The position numbers and the translations under genes were made by a program. Positions 17,766-27,404 of a stretch of DNA of 64,000 nucleotides are shown one piece after another. A model generated the notes under the pieces. It was not told the origin of the DNA, searched no databases, and saw nothing but the letters and a program-made list of their open reading frames with translations. The DNA is from JBLIRR01 sp049472395 (GTDB lineage Bacteria > SZUA-182 > DTGQ01 > JBLIRR01), in contig JBLIRR010000025.1 of assembly GCA_049472395.1 (NCBI GenBank), forward strand, positions 28,281 to 92,280, written 5' to 3'. The first letter of the stretch is position 1. The number at the start of each line of letters is the position of its first letter.

Positions 17766-19010
17766 TTGAAAACTAAAATATTCATCTTTATCATATTAGC
17801 TTCCATAGCGAGTTTTATTCTTTCGGCAGGATTATATGCAGATGAACAATTATTTATTAATACTCAATCCTGTAATGAAGAGGGGGAGGTAACTTTTACA
17901 ATCTCAGTCCGAAACATACCTGAGCCTATTAATGCATTAGGATTTGAGGTACAATTTGATTCATCAGTGTTGCAGTATAAGGATTTTGATTTTGGCAGTT
18001 TGACCCACTCAATGAACCTATTCAATGCCAATTTGGATGAATCTGGAGAATCAATTATCATTGGTGGCTTCTCCTATGAGAATGATAAACTCATTCCACA
18101 GGGCAGCACAGGGACTATTATTGAACTTATTTTCTCAGTAATTGAATGTCAAAATAGTTCTCTTGTTCTCACTCATTTAATGGATAATATCAAAGGATGG
18201 ACACCTCATGTCGGTCATTTGCTCTATGAAAATGATTCCGAAGAACCATTAAATAATTGTCGGCTCACAATAAACGATCAAAGTTGCACTGGTTCAGGTG
18301 AGGTGACTTTTTCTGTATCTATTGACAATACACTCATTCCAATTGAGGCGTTTGGATTTGAGGTTTATTTTGACCCTTCTATTCTAAATTATAAGAGGTT
18401 TACGAGAGGCAATTTAGTAAAAAATTTTAATATATTTGATGTGAATTTTGATCAATTAGGGAACTGCCTTATGATTGGGGGATTCTCATATGAACAGAAC
18501 CAAATTATTCCCCAAGGAAGCACAGGTACTATCGTAGGGCTTACTTTTTCAGTATTACAGTGCAAAAAAAGCGCCCTTATTCTCACTAATCTCATCGATG
18601 ACCTGGAAAATTGTCTTACAAAGGACGGATCATTAACACCCAAAGAAACTTCGAGCCAATTACCAACAAACCTGTGGGGATCAGGAACATCATGGTCTAT
18701 AAATCCTTTTGGAACAACGTCATCATCAGGACTCTCACCATTTTCATGGAATGTATCCCCCAGCACACAGACTACTTCCCAATCAACGACATTATGGAAC
18801 GTAAATTCCTCCCCATTTATATCCACTCCATCATCCTCACCATGGGGGACCTCTCTGTCTGGTGTCAGTACAGGCATATCATCCCTCTTTGGAACAAGCT
18901 CAACAATAATCTTCGGTGGTACAACAATCAGTCCATCGACGCTCTTCTCACCTTCGTCATTAGGAGGGTGGCCAAGATCAACGACTACGACACCGGGATG
19001 GCTGTGGTAA
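17766..19010 (+). CDS. Secreted protein with two cohesin-like domains and Ser/Thr-Trp-rich tail
   Basis: 414 residues from TTG; the perfect ribosome-binding site fixes the start. Signal peptide at residues 1-25 (SAGLYA cleavage region). Two copies of an about 115-residue cohesin-type beta-sandwich follow (about 28-150 and 168-285). Each has GFEVxFDxSxLxY near the start, IGGFSYE in the middle and PQGSTGTI before the last strands. The final 120 residues are low-complexity, rich in Ser, Thr, Pro, Gly and Trp (repeats such as SPWGTS and LWN), and end GWLW. Cohesins bind dockerins in cellulosomes, but single cohesin-like domains are also found in unrelated surface proteins. No dockerin or glycoside hydrolase is in the window. 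No sorting signal is recognised. Confidence 0.8.
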   Translation: MKTKIFIFIILASIASFILSAGLYADEQLFINTQSCNEEGEVTFTISVRNIPEPINALGFEVQFDSSVLQYKDFDFGSLTHSMNLFNANLDESGESIIIGGFSYENDKLIPQGSTGTIIELIFSVIECQNSSLVLTHLMDNIKGWTPHVGHLLYENDSEEPLNNCRLTINDQSCTGSGEVTFSVSIDNTLIPIEAFGFEVYFDPSILNYKRFTRGNLVKNFNIFDVNFDQLGNCLMIGGFSYEQNQIIPQGSTGTIVGLTFSVLQCKKSALILTNLIDDLENCLTKDGSLTPKETSSQLPTNLWGSGTSWSINPFGTTSSSGLSPFSWNVSPSTQTTSQSTTLWNVNSSPFISTPSSSPWGTSLSGVSTGISSLFGTSSTIIFGGTTISPSTLFSPSSLGGWPRSTTTTPGWLW

Positions 19011-19045
19011 GTTTTTGTATAATTTGATTAAATAGGGCTACAAAT

Positions 19046-19921
19046 CTATCTATATAATATACCAATAACGGCAAGAGTATACAATAAAATATTGATGAGC
19101 AATGGGACATCAGTCACAAGAACCTTTTCAGGATTTCCTCCTTCATTTTTCTGGTGCATTAAATAAAGATAACGGAATATCCCGTATAATATAAAGGGAA
19201 CAGTATAAATTAAGTGAGTTGTGTGGAATTTTTCGACTGTCTCGGGTGCTATAGTATATAAGGCATAGGCAATAACCGTGGCTGACGTCACCACAGCGAT
19301 CATTTGGTCTAATAAATAAGGGCTGTACTCTTGGAGGATCATGCGATGCTTTGTTGCCTTTTCGTCTAATAATATCAATTCATGTCTTCTTTTGCTTAGG
19401 GCTAAAAATAATGAGAGAAGCACAGTGCAAATTAAAAGCCAAGAAGACATGGGGACATGAATTACTTCGACCCCTCCGATAACCCGTAATACAAATCCAC
19501 AGGCAATTGAAAAGACATCCAAGATTACCACGCGCTTTAATATGAAGGAATAGCATAGTTGAAGCACAAGATAAAACAGACAGACAATAAAAAAAGACCT
19601 GCTTAGCAACCATCCGATGAATAATGAACACACCATGATGACCACTACGCCAAAAAGTGCGGTCGATTTTCTTAAGTTACCGGAAGCCAAGGGTCTATGG
19701 CGCTTTAGGGGATGCATTCTATCTGCGTGTATGTCTAACAGATCATTGATAATATAGACGGATCCGGAACAGCCGCAAAATATCCAGAAGGCGCCAATAG
19801 TCTTACACAACATTGTCACATTAAGGAGGTTGCGTGAAAACACAATAGCGGCAAAGATGAGAACATTTTTAACCCACTGATTAGGCCGCATGCTTACTAT
19901 AAGGAACTTCAATTCAGTCAT
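19046..19921 (-). CDS. UbiA-family decaprenyl-phosphate phosphoribosyltransferase-like enzyme
   Basis: 291 residues, eight to nine membrane segments. The first aspartate-rich motif reads NDLLDIHADRMHP followed by KRHRPLASG (residues about 59-81), the form seen in polyprenyl-phosphate phosphoribosyltransferases (the UbiA/Rv3806c type) rather than in quinone prenyltransferases. These move 5-phosphoribose from PRPP to a polyprenyl phosphate, giving a lipid-linked pentose for glycan synthesis. No epimerase pair (DprE1/E2-like) is in the window. It overlaps the DUF362 gene by four bases. Cluster context supports a glycan role. Confidence 0.8.
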   Translation of the reverse strand: MTELKFLIVSMRPNQWVKNVLIFAAIVFSRNLLNVTMLCKTIGAFWIFCGCSGSVYIINDLLDIHADRMHPLKRHRPLASGNLRKSTALFGVVVIMVCSLFIGWLLSRSFFIVCLFYLVLQLCYSFILKRVVILDVFSIACGFVLRVIGGVEVIHVPMSSWLLICTVLLSLFLALSKRRHELILLDEKATKHRMILQEYSPYLLDQMIAVVTSATVIAYALYTIAPETVEKFHTTHLIYTVPFILYGIFRYLYLMHQKNEGGNPEKVLVTDVPLLINILLYTLAVIGILYR

Positions 19922-21021
19922 TCTTGTATCTCTGAGGGGTATTGTTCAAACAAACGGCCCCAGGGGCTGTCACTAAGCCATTGTGTTACCACATTATTAC
20001 CCTTTCTCGGATACCAAAAATGATCATGGTAATATTCACTTGCAAAGATGAAAATATTGACTAACGGAGTATGGAATAGCAATTTCTGAAAAATTCTCAA
20101 TGGGGAACGCCATAATAGCATGCCAACACCCGTCCCTAGATTTACTCCCACTTTGAAATTCCACCTTTCATCGGCAATTTCAGGCATCCCGACAATACCA
20201 ATCTCTCTGGGATTACCCTGTCCTAAGCCTGCATATGTTGCATGAGCGATATAATCAATCTTCATCGGATCAAATCCCATTATCTGAGCAGCCACTGCAT
20301 CGATTGCCACTTGATCGGCAGAGGCCATAATTACATCCTTTTGATAGGGGATGAGCGTTCTAGGCCCCGGGCCACTTCCTGCAGTGGTTCCATCCATGGT
20401 GCAAAAAATCCCTTTATGGATTTCTTTCTGAATTGCGAGTAAATCAACGAGTGTATCATGTATCCATGTATGGGTATAATGCCGGTTTACGTTTAGAAGC
20501 CCTCCAAAAGCATTTTTAAGCGCTCCTGTCGTCACAGTATAACTATGAGTCTTCATGGTTGGCAGATGAACTATATTCTTTCCAAAAAAATAATCCGGCA
20601 AATAGATTCCTTCAGGATATATCTTATCAAGAACGAGCATTTTTGTTTTCGGCTTGTAGCGAATCCATTTCATATCTTCTGATTTAAAATTATATTTCTT
20701 TGGGATTTCATATTTCTCTAACACAGGTCCGAACTTGTTATAGCGATCACCAAGATCAGCTATTGTTACAACCGTTTTATTATGAACATTGACAAGATCA
20801 TTAAATCCGGCGTTGTGAAGAGCGCAAATTGTCCCTTCCAATTGCCAGGGTGTTGTGTTCGCTCCAGGATAGAGCAAATGCCAGCTGATATTGTCCTTTA
20901 AAATTGTTGTAGAGGATGAATCCAGAGCATCTTTCATCCCAACAAGCTCACATAAATATTGATAATCCTGGACCACACTCTCAGGATTAGTTCGCAAAAT
21001 CCCCACCTTTGCTTTCTTCAT
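19918..21021 (-). CDS. DUF362 domain protein
   Basis: 367 residues. Family signatures are TMKTHSYTVTTGALKN and GGL in the centre, GSGPGP, and ADQVAIDAVAAQIMGFDP. It has no ferredoxin CxxCxxC motifs, unlike the iron-sulfur fusions of this family. DUF362 proteins have no settled biochemical role. Here the gene overlaps the UbiA-like gene by four bases and begins one base after a GT2 gene, so it is expressed with surface-glycan enzymes. A role in lipid-linked sugar handling is conceivable but only from context. Confidence 0.8.
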   Translation of the reverse strand: MKKAKVGILRTNPESVVQDYQYLCELVGMKDALDSSSTTILKDNISWHLLYPGANTTPWQLEGTICALHNAGFNDLVNVHNKTVVTIADLGDRYNKFGPVLEKYEIPKKYNFKSEDMKWIRYKPKTKMLVLDKIYPEGIYLPDYFFGKNIVHLPTMKTHSYTVTTGALKNAFGGLLNVNRHYTHTWIHDTLVDLLAIQKEIHKGIFCTMDGTTAGSGPGPRTLIPYQKDVIMASADQVAIDAVAAQIMGFDPMKIDYIAHATYAGLGQGNPREIGIVGMPEIADERWNFKVGVNLGTGVGMLLWRSPLRIFQKLLFHTPLVNIFIFASEYYHDHFWYPRKGNNVVTQWLSDSPWGRLFEQYPSEIQE

Positions 21022-21022
21022 G

Positions 21023-21946
21023 TTAATCCTCTATCATTAAATTCTTCTTAATACTCTTGAAATCTTTATCGGTTCTATATCGTATTCTTCCTGTTACACT
21101 AAATAATGATGCACAGAGACAATGCACAGGACAAAGCATAATATAGCGATAGAGTTTATTATTAAATAAATAGATTAGATTCTGGATTATATCAATTGGA
21201 GTAAGATAGATATAGACTGCTATATCATACAGTGCATATATAAAATAATACTTTGAGTTATATTTATTGTTAATGTATGAGAGAGCATAGCTATGGCCTA
21301 TGATTGTTTTTAATCGTGAAAAATTTAATTCATGGTGATGATACACGACAGCATTTGCTTTATATATAATACTGTATCCTGCGTTGAGAACCTGTCTCTG
21401 CCATAGTATGTCTTCTGAGCCAGGTAAAAGATCATGGAATTTGAATCTTTTCCAGATAGATTTCCGCAGCGCACAATTTGCATTTGAAAAATGAATTTTT
21501 TTTACATCGTGAGTAGTCTTTTTAAACTTTATATCTTTATTTCCAAAAAATTTTTCAAATTGACGCGCCTCATATGGATTTTTCTCCTTAATGGAGATTT
21601 GTTTCCCATAAATAGCAGCTACCTCAGGATCTGAAAAACCAAAGGTTAAATGAGCAAGCCATTGTGTATTACTGGGCAGAGTATGGGCTGAAAGATTTAC
21701 CATTATTTCTCCATGTGCCATTTCTGCCCCAAGATTAAGCGCTCTCCCATAGGTAAATGATCCCTCCGGCATCTGCACAAGCCTCACCGGGTATTTCTTT
21801 GTAAGCTCCACGGTTCCATCGGTTGATCCTGAATCTATAATAATTATTTCATATTCTCCATCGAAGTCTTGCCGGAGTATACCATCCAATGTCTCTCGGA
21901 TTAATGCTCTCTCATTTTTTGTTCTAATAATAATGGATATATACAT
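21023..21946 (-). CDS. GT2 glycosyltransferase
   Basis: 307 residues. GT-A fold with IIIRTKNERALIRETL and IIIDSGSTDGT. The position of the usual DxD carries VNLSAHTLPSN, so the metal-binding aspartates are not canonical; this variant is seen in some rhamnosyltransferase-like GT2s. WQRQVLNAGYSI, the acceptor-side segment, is present. The C-terminus has one to two amphipathic or hydrophobic stretches. Donor and acceptor are unknown. Part of the minus-strand glycan operon. Confidence 0.85.
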   Translation of the reverse strand: MYISIIIRTKNERALIRETLDGILRQDFDGEYEIIIIDSGSTDGTVELTKKYPVRLVQMPEGSFTYGRALNLGAEMAHGEIMVNLSAHTLPSNTQWLAHLTFGFSDPEVAAIYGKQISIKEKNPYEARQFEKFFGNKDIKFKKTTHDVKKIHFSNANCALRKSIWKRFKFHDLLPGSEDILWQRQVLNAGYSIIYKANAVVYHHHELNFSRLKTIIGHSYALSYINNKYNSKYYFIYALYDIAVYIYLTPIDIIQNLIYLFNNKLYRYIMLCPVHCLCASLFSVTGRIRYRTDKDFKSIKKNLMIED

Positions 21947-21968
21947 AATGGTATTATAGTAATATCTT

Positions 21969-22961
21969 CTATGTTAGCTTACGAGGCCTTTCTATGTAGA
22001 TAATACCAAAAATAATCTCGCATATGGATTTATACCATATTCTTATATATTTTCTTCGATCAAGGGCATTTCTCTTCCGAACTATATACCCTATCGTCAA
22101 TAATTGTTGAATAATATCTAATGTTTTAATGGCACATAGTAATAACCGGGATTTATAATATTTATAAATAAATCTGTATCGATCTTTAATAATTCCTTCT
22201 ATACTATGCCATCCATCAATTTTATATGCCGTATCCTTTGTGAGAGAAAAATCGTTCAGAGCGGAAATTTGTCGCTCATAATGGATGACGTGTGGATATA
22301 CAAGATAGTAACAGCGCCATCCGACGATACGGGCTCTCATGCAAAAATCCTGATCAGCAACCCAGACAAAATATCTATTATCAAAAGGGCCAATCTCCTC
22401 ATACAATTGCCTTCGAAATATCATACATGCGTTCCATACGCATTCAACCTGTTTATTTTTTTTATGATCCCATTCACTAAGGCACGGCTTAAAAAGCCTC
22501 AAGTTTTTTAATATTCGATCTAACAACCTGAAGATATATTGTCTAAGACCCGGGCAATAAATCTCGCAAGGATTATAACTTCCATCAGGATACACCAAAT
22601 TGGCACCAAGAATACCTGCCTGTTCATGCTCATTAAAGAAATGTATAAACTCTTCAAATAACTCCGAACTTACTACTATATCAGGATGCACAACCAGAAA
22701 ATAATCACCTCGCGCCAACTTAAGCAGAGGATTGATAGCTTTTACAAATCCGGCATTATAGGAGTATTTCTTAATATATATAGGTACTGATGAGGATGTT
22801 GAAGCAATTGACTGGGCGATGCTGAAGCTTTCATCTGTGGAATCATTATCCGCAATAAAGATTTCAATTTCATGGGGGGGCTTCGCAGCCAACAATGATT
22901 CTACACATCTTTTGAGCAAGGGCCCTGTATTGTAATTTATAATAAAAACTGAAATTATCAT
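21969..22961 (-). CDS. GT2 glycosyltransferase, rhamnosyltransferase-like
   Basis: 330 residues from the ATG at 22959-22961 (MIISVFIINYN). The frame also opens at a TTG at 22970, which adds only three residues and has no ribosome-binding site. Motifs are ADNDSTDES, VVHPDIVV in place of DxD, and WVADQDFCMRAR toward the C-terminus, as in WbbL-type rhamnosyltransferases. The last 80 residues are basic with an amphipathic stretch. It adds a sugar to a lipid-linked glycan on the cytosolic face (family inference). Confidence 0.85.
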   Translation of the reverse strand: MIISVFIINYNTGPLLKRCVESLLAAKPPHEIEIFIADNDSTDESFSIAQSIASTSSSVPIYIKKYSYNAGFVKAINPLLKLARGDYFLVVHPDIVVSSELFEEFIHFFNEHEQAGILGANLVYPDGSYNPCEIYCPGLRQYIFRLLDRILKNLRLFKPCLSEWDHKKNKQVECVWNACMIFRRQLYEEIGPFDNRYFVWVADQDFCMRARIVGWRCYYLVYPHVIHYERQISALNDFSLTKDTAYKIDGWHSIEGIIKDRYRFIYKYYKSRLLLCAIKTLDIIQQLLTIGYIVRKRNALDRRKYIRIWYKSICEIIFGIIYIERPRKLT

Positions 22962-23103
22962 CGTGAACAATAACGTGATGCAATGATACCACCTATTCTT
23001 TGTACTGCGTTTCTCTCTCCGAATAGATTTTTAGCTATGATCAGTATTACTTTGACTCTTTTATACATTACTGCTCTATTGTTGCTCTCTTTATCATATC
23101 TCG

Positions 23104-23910
23104 TTATTTATCGGTTTTTAAAATCTCCAATGCATCCTCTACAGTTATATTTTCATGAACAATATTGCAAATAGCCTTCACCATAGCCTTTTTTCTTTTA
23201 TGTTGAAACACATTGCGTCCGATGGAGACCCCAGCTCCCCCCGCATCGAGAGAATCCTTTACAATCTGAAAAATCTCCCGCTCTTTATTCGTCTTCTCAC
23301 CCCCGGCAATCAATACAGGGATTGGGCACCCTTTGACTACCTCCTGAAAGGATTCTTTTGTTCCAGTATAACTTACCTTAACCAAATCTGCTCCCAACTC
23401 TGCAGCTATTCGTGCTGCGTGTTTGACACCCTCCGCAGAGGTCTCCTCCTGGAATTTATCCCCCCGTGTATACATCATTGCCAATAATGGCACTCCCCAT
23501 TCCATACATTGTATGGCGACCTGACCAAGGTCATAGAGCATCTTAGACTCACTCTCAGCCCCGATATTTATATGTACTGATACTGCATCTGCTCCCATCT
23601 TCAAAGCCATTGTGACTGTATTTACTAAGACCTTTGCATTAGGATCCGGCGCCCACACCGTGCTTCCAGAAAGATGAAGGATAAGACCTATATCCCTGCC
23701 ATGCATTCGATGGCCATGCAAAGGCAGCCCGACATGTCCTAAGACAGCATTAGCCCCTCCTTCAGCAATCTCATTCACCATATCCCTCATATCAACAATC
23801 CCTTCGATAGGGCCAAGAGTTACCCCATGATCCATAGGCACAATAACTGTCCTTTTCGTATTACGCTCAATAATTCTTTCAAGGCGTATATTTTTTCCTA
23901 TTCCCAACAT
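23104..23910 (-). CDS. DhnA-type class I aldolase (FBA/ADH-synthase family)
   Basis: 268 residues, TIM barrel. Signatures are VPMDHGVTLGP, the VKVSYTG strand with the Schiff-base lysine, and PVLIAGGEKT phosphate-binding region. The family contains archaeal-type class I fructose-bisphosphate aldolase, LsrF, and 2-amino-3,7-dideoxy-D-threo-hept-6-ulosonate synthase of the alternative DHQ pathway. Sequence alone does not separate these. No aroB' partner is beside it. A class II fructose-bisphosphate aldolase is encoded 36 kb away, so a special role, such as making a keto-sugar for the glycan cluster in which it sits, is possible. Confidence 0.85.
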   Translation of the reverse strand: MLGIGKNIRLERIIERNTKRTVIVPMDHGVTLGPIEGIVDMRDMVNEIAEGGANAVLGHVGLPLHGHRMHGRDIGLILHLSGSTVWAPDPNAKVLVNTVTMALKMGADAVSVHINIGAESESKMLYDLGQVAIQCMEWGVPLLAMMYTRGDKFQEETSAEGVKHAARIAAELGADLVKVSYTGTKESFQEVVKGCPIPVLIAGGEKTNKEREIFQIVKDSLDAGGAGVSIGRNVFQHKRKKAMVKAICNIVHENITVEDALEILKTDK

Positions 23911-23988
23911 ACTTCAGTATCTCTCCTCTTTTAAATTTAGTTCATTATTAATTCATCGCACAATATTAATATTCATTTTATTAGAGTA

Positions 23989-24945
23989 TTATACTACTAC
24001 AATAATGCAAAGAAAAAAAAATAGATATTTCCACAGCTTTTTTTTTATACCATGCGAAAAAAGAGTAAAGTTCACTATCTGATTCTGTTGCCAAATCGAT
24101 TTGAAAATATACATAATAAATTTATCAAATCTCTTCTCCCTCACTCTCAGCATGGCAAGACGATAGAGCAGCCTTGCAATTGCTTCTGTCTTGTAGTCTT
24201 GATATTGAAGGGGAGTCTGGTGGGCAATTTTTAACAGGATTTGTTCTATACCATCTGCCATTAAGCTATTTTTATTTTGGGTATTATCTCCGTGCATTCT
24301 AAAACGTGTCAAGGGTTTATTAATTTTATAAAATAAATAGTAATGAGCCAATCGTCTCCATAAATCAAGATCTTCCCAGGTAATCATTGTTTCATCGAAC
24401 AGTCCGACTTTTTCCAAGCATGTTCTTCGAATCATGCATGATGATATTGAGCCAGTTATCACATTATTGGTCATCAGATCTTCATATAATGCTGCTCTTT
24501 TTGGCTTATCCCACGTAATATTTTCTTTAGATACTTCACCTTCTTTATCTATAATTATCACATCAGTATACACAATTCCTATATCGGGCTTGCTTTCGAG
24601 AACAGCAACCTGCTCAGCAATTTTGGACTCCTCCCAAAGGTCATCCGAATCAAGAAATGCTATATACACTCCTTTTGAATGCCTAAAGCCATTATTTCGC
24701 GCACGGGAGCGTTCTGAACGTTGTTGGTAGATATAGTGAATCATGCCTGTATCTCTATATAGCCTGAGAAGAGAATAAGTTCTGTCATTAGAACCATCAT
24801 CTATGACTATTATTTCAATATTCTTGTAGGTTTGCCTTATTACACACTGGATTGTATCAACTATATATTCTTGACGGTTATATGTCGTAATAATTACACT
24901 CACAAGAGGATTTCTGCTGTTTTTGCCTTGTATTTTATTCACCAT
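23989..24945 (-). CDS. GT2 glycosyltransferase
   Basis: 318 residues. VIITTYNRQEYIVDTI, IVIDDGSNDRT and the metal motif LDSDDLW are all canonical. WEDLDLWRRLAHYY matches the acceptor-side ED motif. The C-terminal 35 residues end in a hydrophobic stretch, LWKYLFFFLCIIVVV, which could bind the membrane. Donor unknown. One of five glycosyltransferases in the 21-27 kb cluster. Confidence 0.88.
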   Translation of the reverse strand: MVNKIQGKNSRNPLVSVIITTYNRQEYIVDTIQCVIRQTYKNIEIIVIDDGSNDRTYSLLRLYRDTGMIHYIYQQRSERSRARNNGFRHSKGVYIAFLDSDDLWEESKIAEQVAVLESKPDIGIVYTDVIIIDKEGEVSKENITWDKPKRAALYEDLMTNNVITGSISSCMIRRTCLEKVGLFDETMITWEDLDLWRRLAHYYLFYKINKPLTRFRMHGDNTQNKNSLMADGIEQILLKIAHQTPLQYQDYKTEAIARLLYRLAMLRVREKRFDKFIMYIFKSIWQQNQIVNFTLFSHGIKKKLWKYLFFFLCIIVVV

Positions 24946-24981
24946 CGTACTATTTTATATCCCCTTTATAACGCATAAATG

Positions 24982-26118
24982 TCATAGTTGGTGAAACATA
25001 TCAGCTAATGCGCGCGATCGACCCTGCCATGTGTGTTTCTCTAAAATACTCTGCCGTGCATTCTGGCCCAATTTGTTTCGCAATTCAGGATTATCAATTA
25101 ATGTTATTATCTCTTTTGCTGCAGCATTACTGTTCCTAAAGTCAACAATAATCCCATTTTCGCCATGACGGATCACCTCCATTATTTGTGGAATGGGTGA
25201 GGCAACAACCACCTTTCCGGCAGCCATATATTCATAAATCTTTATCGGCGAAGCATAAAATGCATCATGGGGATAGGGAGCAAGTGCTATATCAACTAAT
25301 GAAAGATAATCAGAAATATAACATTGCTCAACAGTTCCGGTTAAAAAGACCCTATGCTCTCCCTCCAATTCCACTATTCTTTTCCCTATAATTAAAAAAA
25401 AGATATTATCATTCATTGCCAATAATATCTTGGCGAGTCTTACTAAATCCTTCGTTCCTGACCACCCTGAGCCCATCCATCCTATGATAACCTTCTTAGA
25501 TGGAAGAGACAATTCATTGAGCAGAGCACTATTTTTGATTTTAGGATAAAATTCATGCGGATCAGCCCCATTTGGGATCACAACTATTTTCTTGTTTTTT
25601 AATCCCTTACTCAAATAATAATCTCTTAACTTATGAGAGATAACAAACAGTGCGTCTGCATATACTACATTGAGTCGTTCTATATATTCAGCTATAAACG
25701 AGCGCAGACAATTCTTTCCCCAAATTCTATCATATTCATATATCACCGGAGAGTCTGCCTCGAGTATAAAGGGTATTCTCATAAGCTTGGCTAAAAGAAG
25801 TCCTGAAAAATTATAAATTTCAAGTCTTGTAATAATAATATCTGGTTGGTCTTTTTTAATGAGAAAATATTCCTCAACGATATTTTTCAGATTCATTAAC
25901 AGGTGGTATGCTTCATTAAAATATTTTTTCAGTAATCCCCTGCCGAACGCTTTTGCTTTTGTAGTGAATGAATATTGGGTTGTCCGGAAAATAATTTTTA
26001 CATATGTGTTCTCTTTTCTTAAACCGTCGGCCAATTTCTCAATTTTCTTTGCAGGCCCGATACTCACTCCTTGAATATCTGGGACATAACTAAAATATAA
26101 GACCCGCAATTTCTTCAT
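24982..26118 (-). CDS. GT4 glycosyltransferase
   Basis: 378 residues from the ATG at 26116-26118, giving the family N-terminus MKKLRVLYFSYVPDIQG. A longer reading to 26238 overlaps the upstream GT2 gene by 116 bp and adds only a basic tail, so I reject it. The start lies 4 nt after that gene's stop, with AGGAT close by. GT-B fold: VVIPNGADPHEF, the GWMGSG segment, and the donor-binding EYMAAGKVVVASPIPQIMEVI. It transfers a nucleotide-activated sugar with retention; sugar unknown. Confidence 0.87.
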   Translation of the reverse strand: MKKLRVLYFSYVPDIQGVSIGPAKKIEKLADGLRKENTYVKIIFRTTQYSFTTKAKAFGRGLLKKYFNEAYHLLMNLKNIVEEYFLIKKDQPDIIITRLEIYNFSGLLLAKLMRIPFILEADSPVIYEYDRIWGKNCLRSFIAEYIERLNVVYADALFVISHKLRDYYLSKGLKNKKIVVIPNGADPHEFYPKIKNSALLNELSLPSKKVIIGWMGSGWSGTKDLVRLAKILLAMNDNIFFLIIGKRIVELEGEHRVFLTGTVEQCYISDYLSLVDIALAPYPHDAFYASPIKIYEYMAAGKVVVASPIPQIMEVIRHGENGIIVDFRNSNAAAKEIITLIDNPELRNKLGQNARQSILEKHTWQGRSRALADMFHQL

Positions 26119-26122
26119 TATC

Positions 26123-27385
26123 CTATTGTGATTGATTTGCAATCTTTTTATAGGAGGAAATATCTTTCGATACCTTTTTCGATACTTTTGAAGAATTTCT
26201 GTGATTTTCCCAGGCAGGCGGATAGGTCCTTGTGGCAAACCTTAGAAATGAAACAAAACCTGCTATATTGAGAGAAAGGAAATAAAAAGGGAAATAAAAA
26301 ATCTCTTGCCAGATTCTCCTATTTATCTGAATAACATTCGCCTTTTTTTTCTCTCCAAGTGGAATAATAAATCCCAAGGCTGCCCATAGGAGCAAAATGC
26401 ATTGCGCGTAGAGAGTTATTTGAAATAGTGAGCTCTCTTTAAAAAGAAATAGATTTGTGACGAAAATTGAAATCATTAAGAAGGGTATAAACCAACGAAT
26501 TATTTTATGTGACCATAGAATGAAGGCAATAAAACCTTTAAAGGGATTTAAGAGCGGATAAAAAAATCTAATGGCATGAAAATTTCCCGCACCTATCCGT
26601 ATCTTTTGAGAATAGGAATCCTTTATTCTTAAACACCCGTTCTCTTTCGCATTCACCTCCGGGTCGCTGACTGCCCTATAATTCGCAGCAATGATATTAA
26701 GTGTTATTAAAAAATCATCAACCATCACTCGATCTGCAGGCAATGGTTTAAAAAGCGATTTACGGATCGCATAAACCCCGCCATTGGCTCCAGGAAGTGA
26801 AGTAATATTCCCCTCTTTTATTTTAAGCCATGTTTCATAATTCCAGAACTGCGTTTCTATTATACTTAAGGGATTCCCCTGAATAGGCTTGAATTTTAAT
26901 CTTCCTGATACGCATCCAATAGTTGGATCCACAAAATGACGCACTAATTTCTTTAACACATCTTCCCTTAAAATTGAATTAGCATCGCTTAGCACACAGA
27001 TTTCGCCTCTTGTCTGAGGTATGACACTATTAAGCGCATAACTCTTTCCCTTTCGCCCATTAATCCGTATAAGCTCAATTCTCCTGCGGCTGTACTGACT
27101 AATTATATTATCCGTATTATCCGTGGAGCCATCTGAAATGAATATAATTTCTAATCTGTCTTTAGGATATTTCAGATGACAGGTATTTTCCAATTTTCTC
27201 TTGATCACATCCTCTTCATTATATGCTGAGACAATAAAAGAAACAAAGGGGTAATAGTGCTCATCAATTTTCCACTTTTTCTGATTAAAAATCTTCTCTA
27301 AAAGAAAGATAATTCCTGGATACAAAATATATGTATAAAGAATCAAAAAATTACATCCAATAAATAGTGCTTTCAAAAAATACAT
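26123..27385 (-). CDS. Processive GT2 glycosyltransferase, poly-GlcNAc-synthase-like
   Basis: 420 residues. Membrane segment at the N-terminus, then the GT-A domain with VSAYNEEDVI, ISDGSTDNTDN, SDANSIL (DxD-like) and GANGGVYAIR. QKIRIGAGN stands where processive enzymes have QxxRW. Three to four membrane segments close the protein, as in the IcaA/BcsA-like group. It may polymerise or transfer sugars across the membrane; the changed QxxRW-like motif makes processivity uncertain. Confidence 0.85.
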   Translation of the reverse strand: MYFLKALFIGCNFLILYTYILYPGIIFLLEKIFNQKKWKIDEHYYPFVSFIVSAYNEEDVIKRKLENTCHLKYPKDRLEIIFISDGSTDNTDNIISQYSRRRIELIRINGRKGKSYALNSVIPQTRGEICVLSDANSILREDVLKKLVRHFVDPTIGCVSGRLKFKPIQGNPLSIIETQFWNYETWLKIKEGNITSLPGANGGVYAIRKSLFKPLPADRVMVDDFLITLNIIAANYRAVSDPEVNAKENGCLRIKDSYSQKIRIGAGNFHAIRFFYPLLNPFKGFIAFILWSHKIIRWFIPFLMISIFVTNLFLFKESSLFQITLYAQCILLLWAALGFIIPLGEKKKANVIQINRRIWQEIFYFPFYFLSLNIAGFVSFLRFATRTYPPAWENHRNSSKVSKKVSKDISSYKKIANQSQ

Positions 27386-27404
27386 ATAAAAACCCTACAT
27401 GCCC

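Noticed and set aside
18452..18877. 141-codon minus-strand frame
   Set aside because: Antisense to the cohesin gene; no homology or start signal.
17766..19010. Cellulosome scaffoldin
   Set aside because: Only two cohesin-like domains, no dockerin, CBM or glycoside hydrolase in the window.
24982..26238. Longer form of the GT4 gene
   Set aside because: It would overlap the upstream GT2 gene by 116 bp; the internal ATG at 26118 gives the normal family start.
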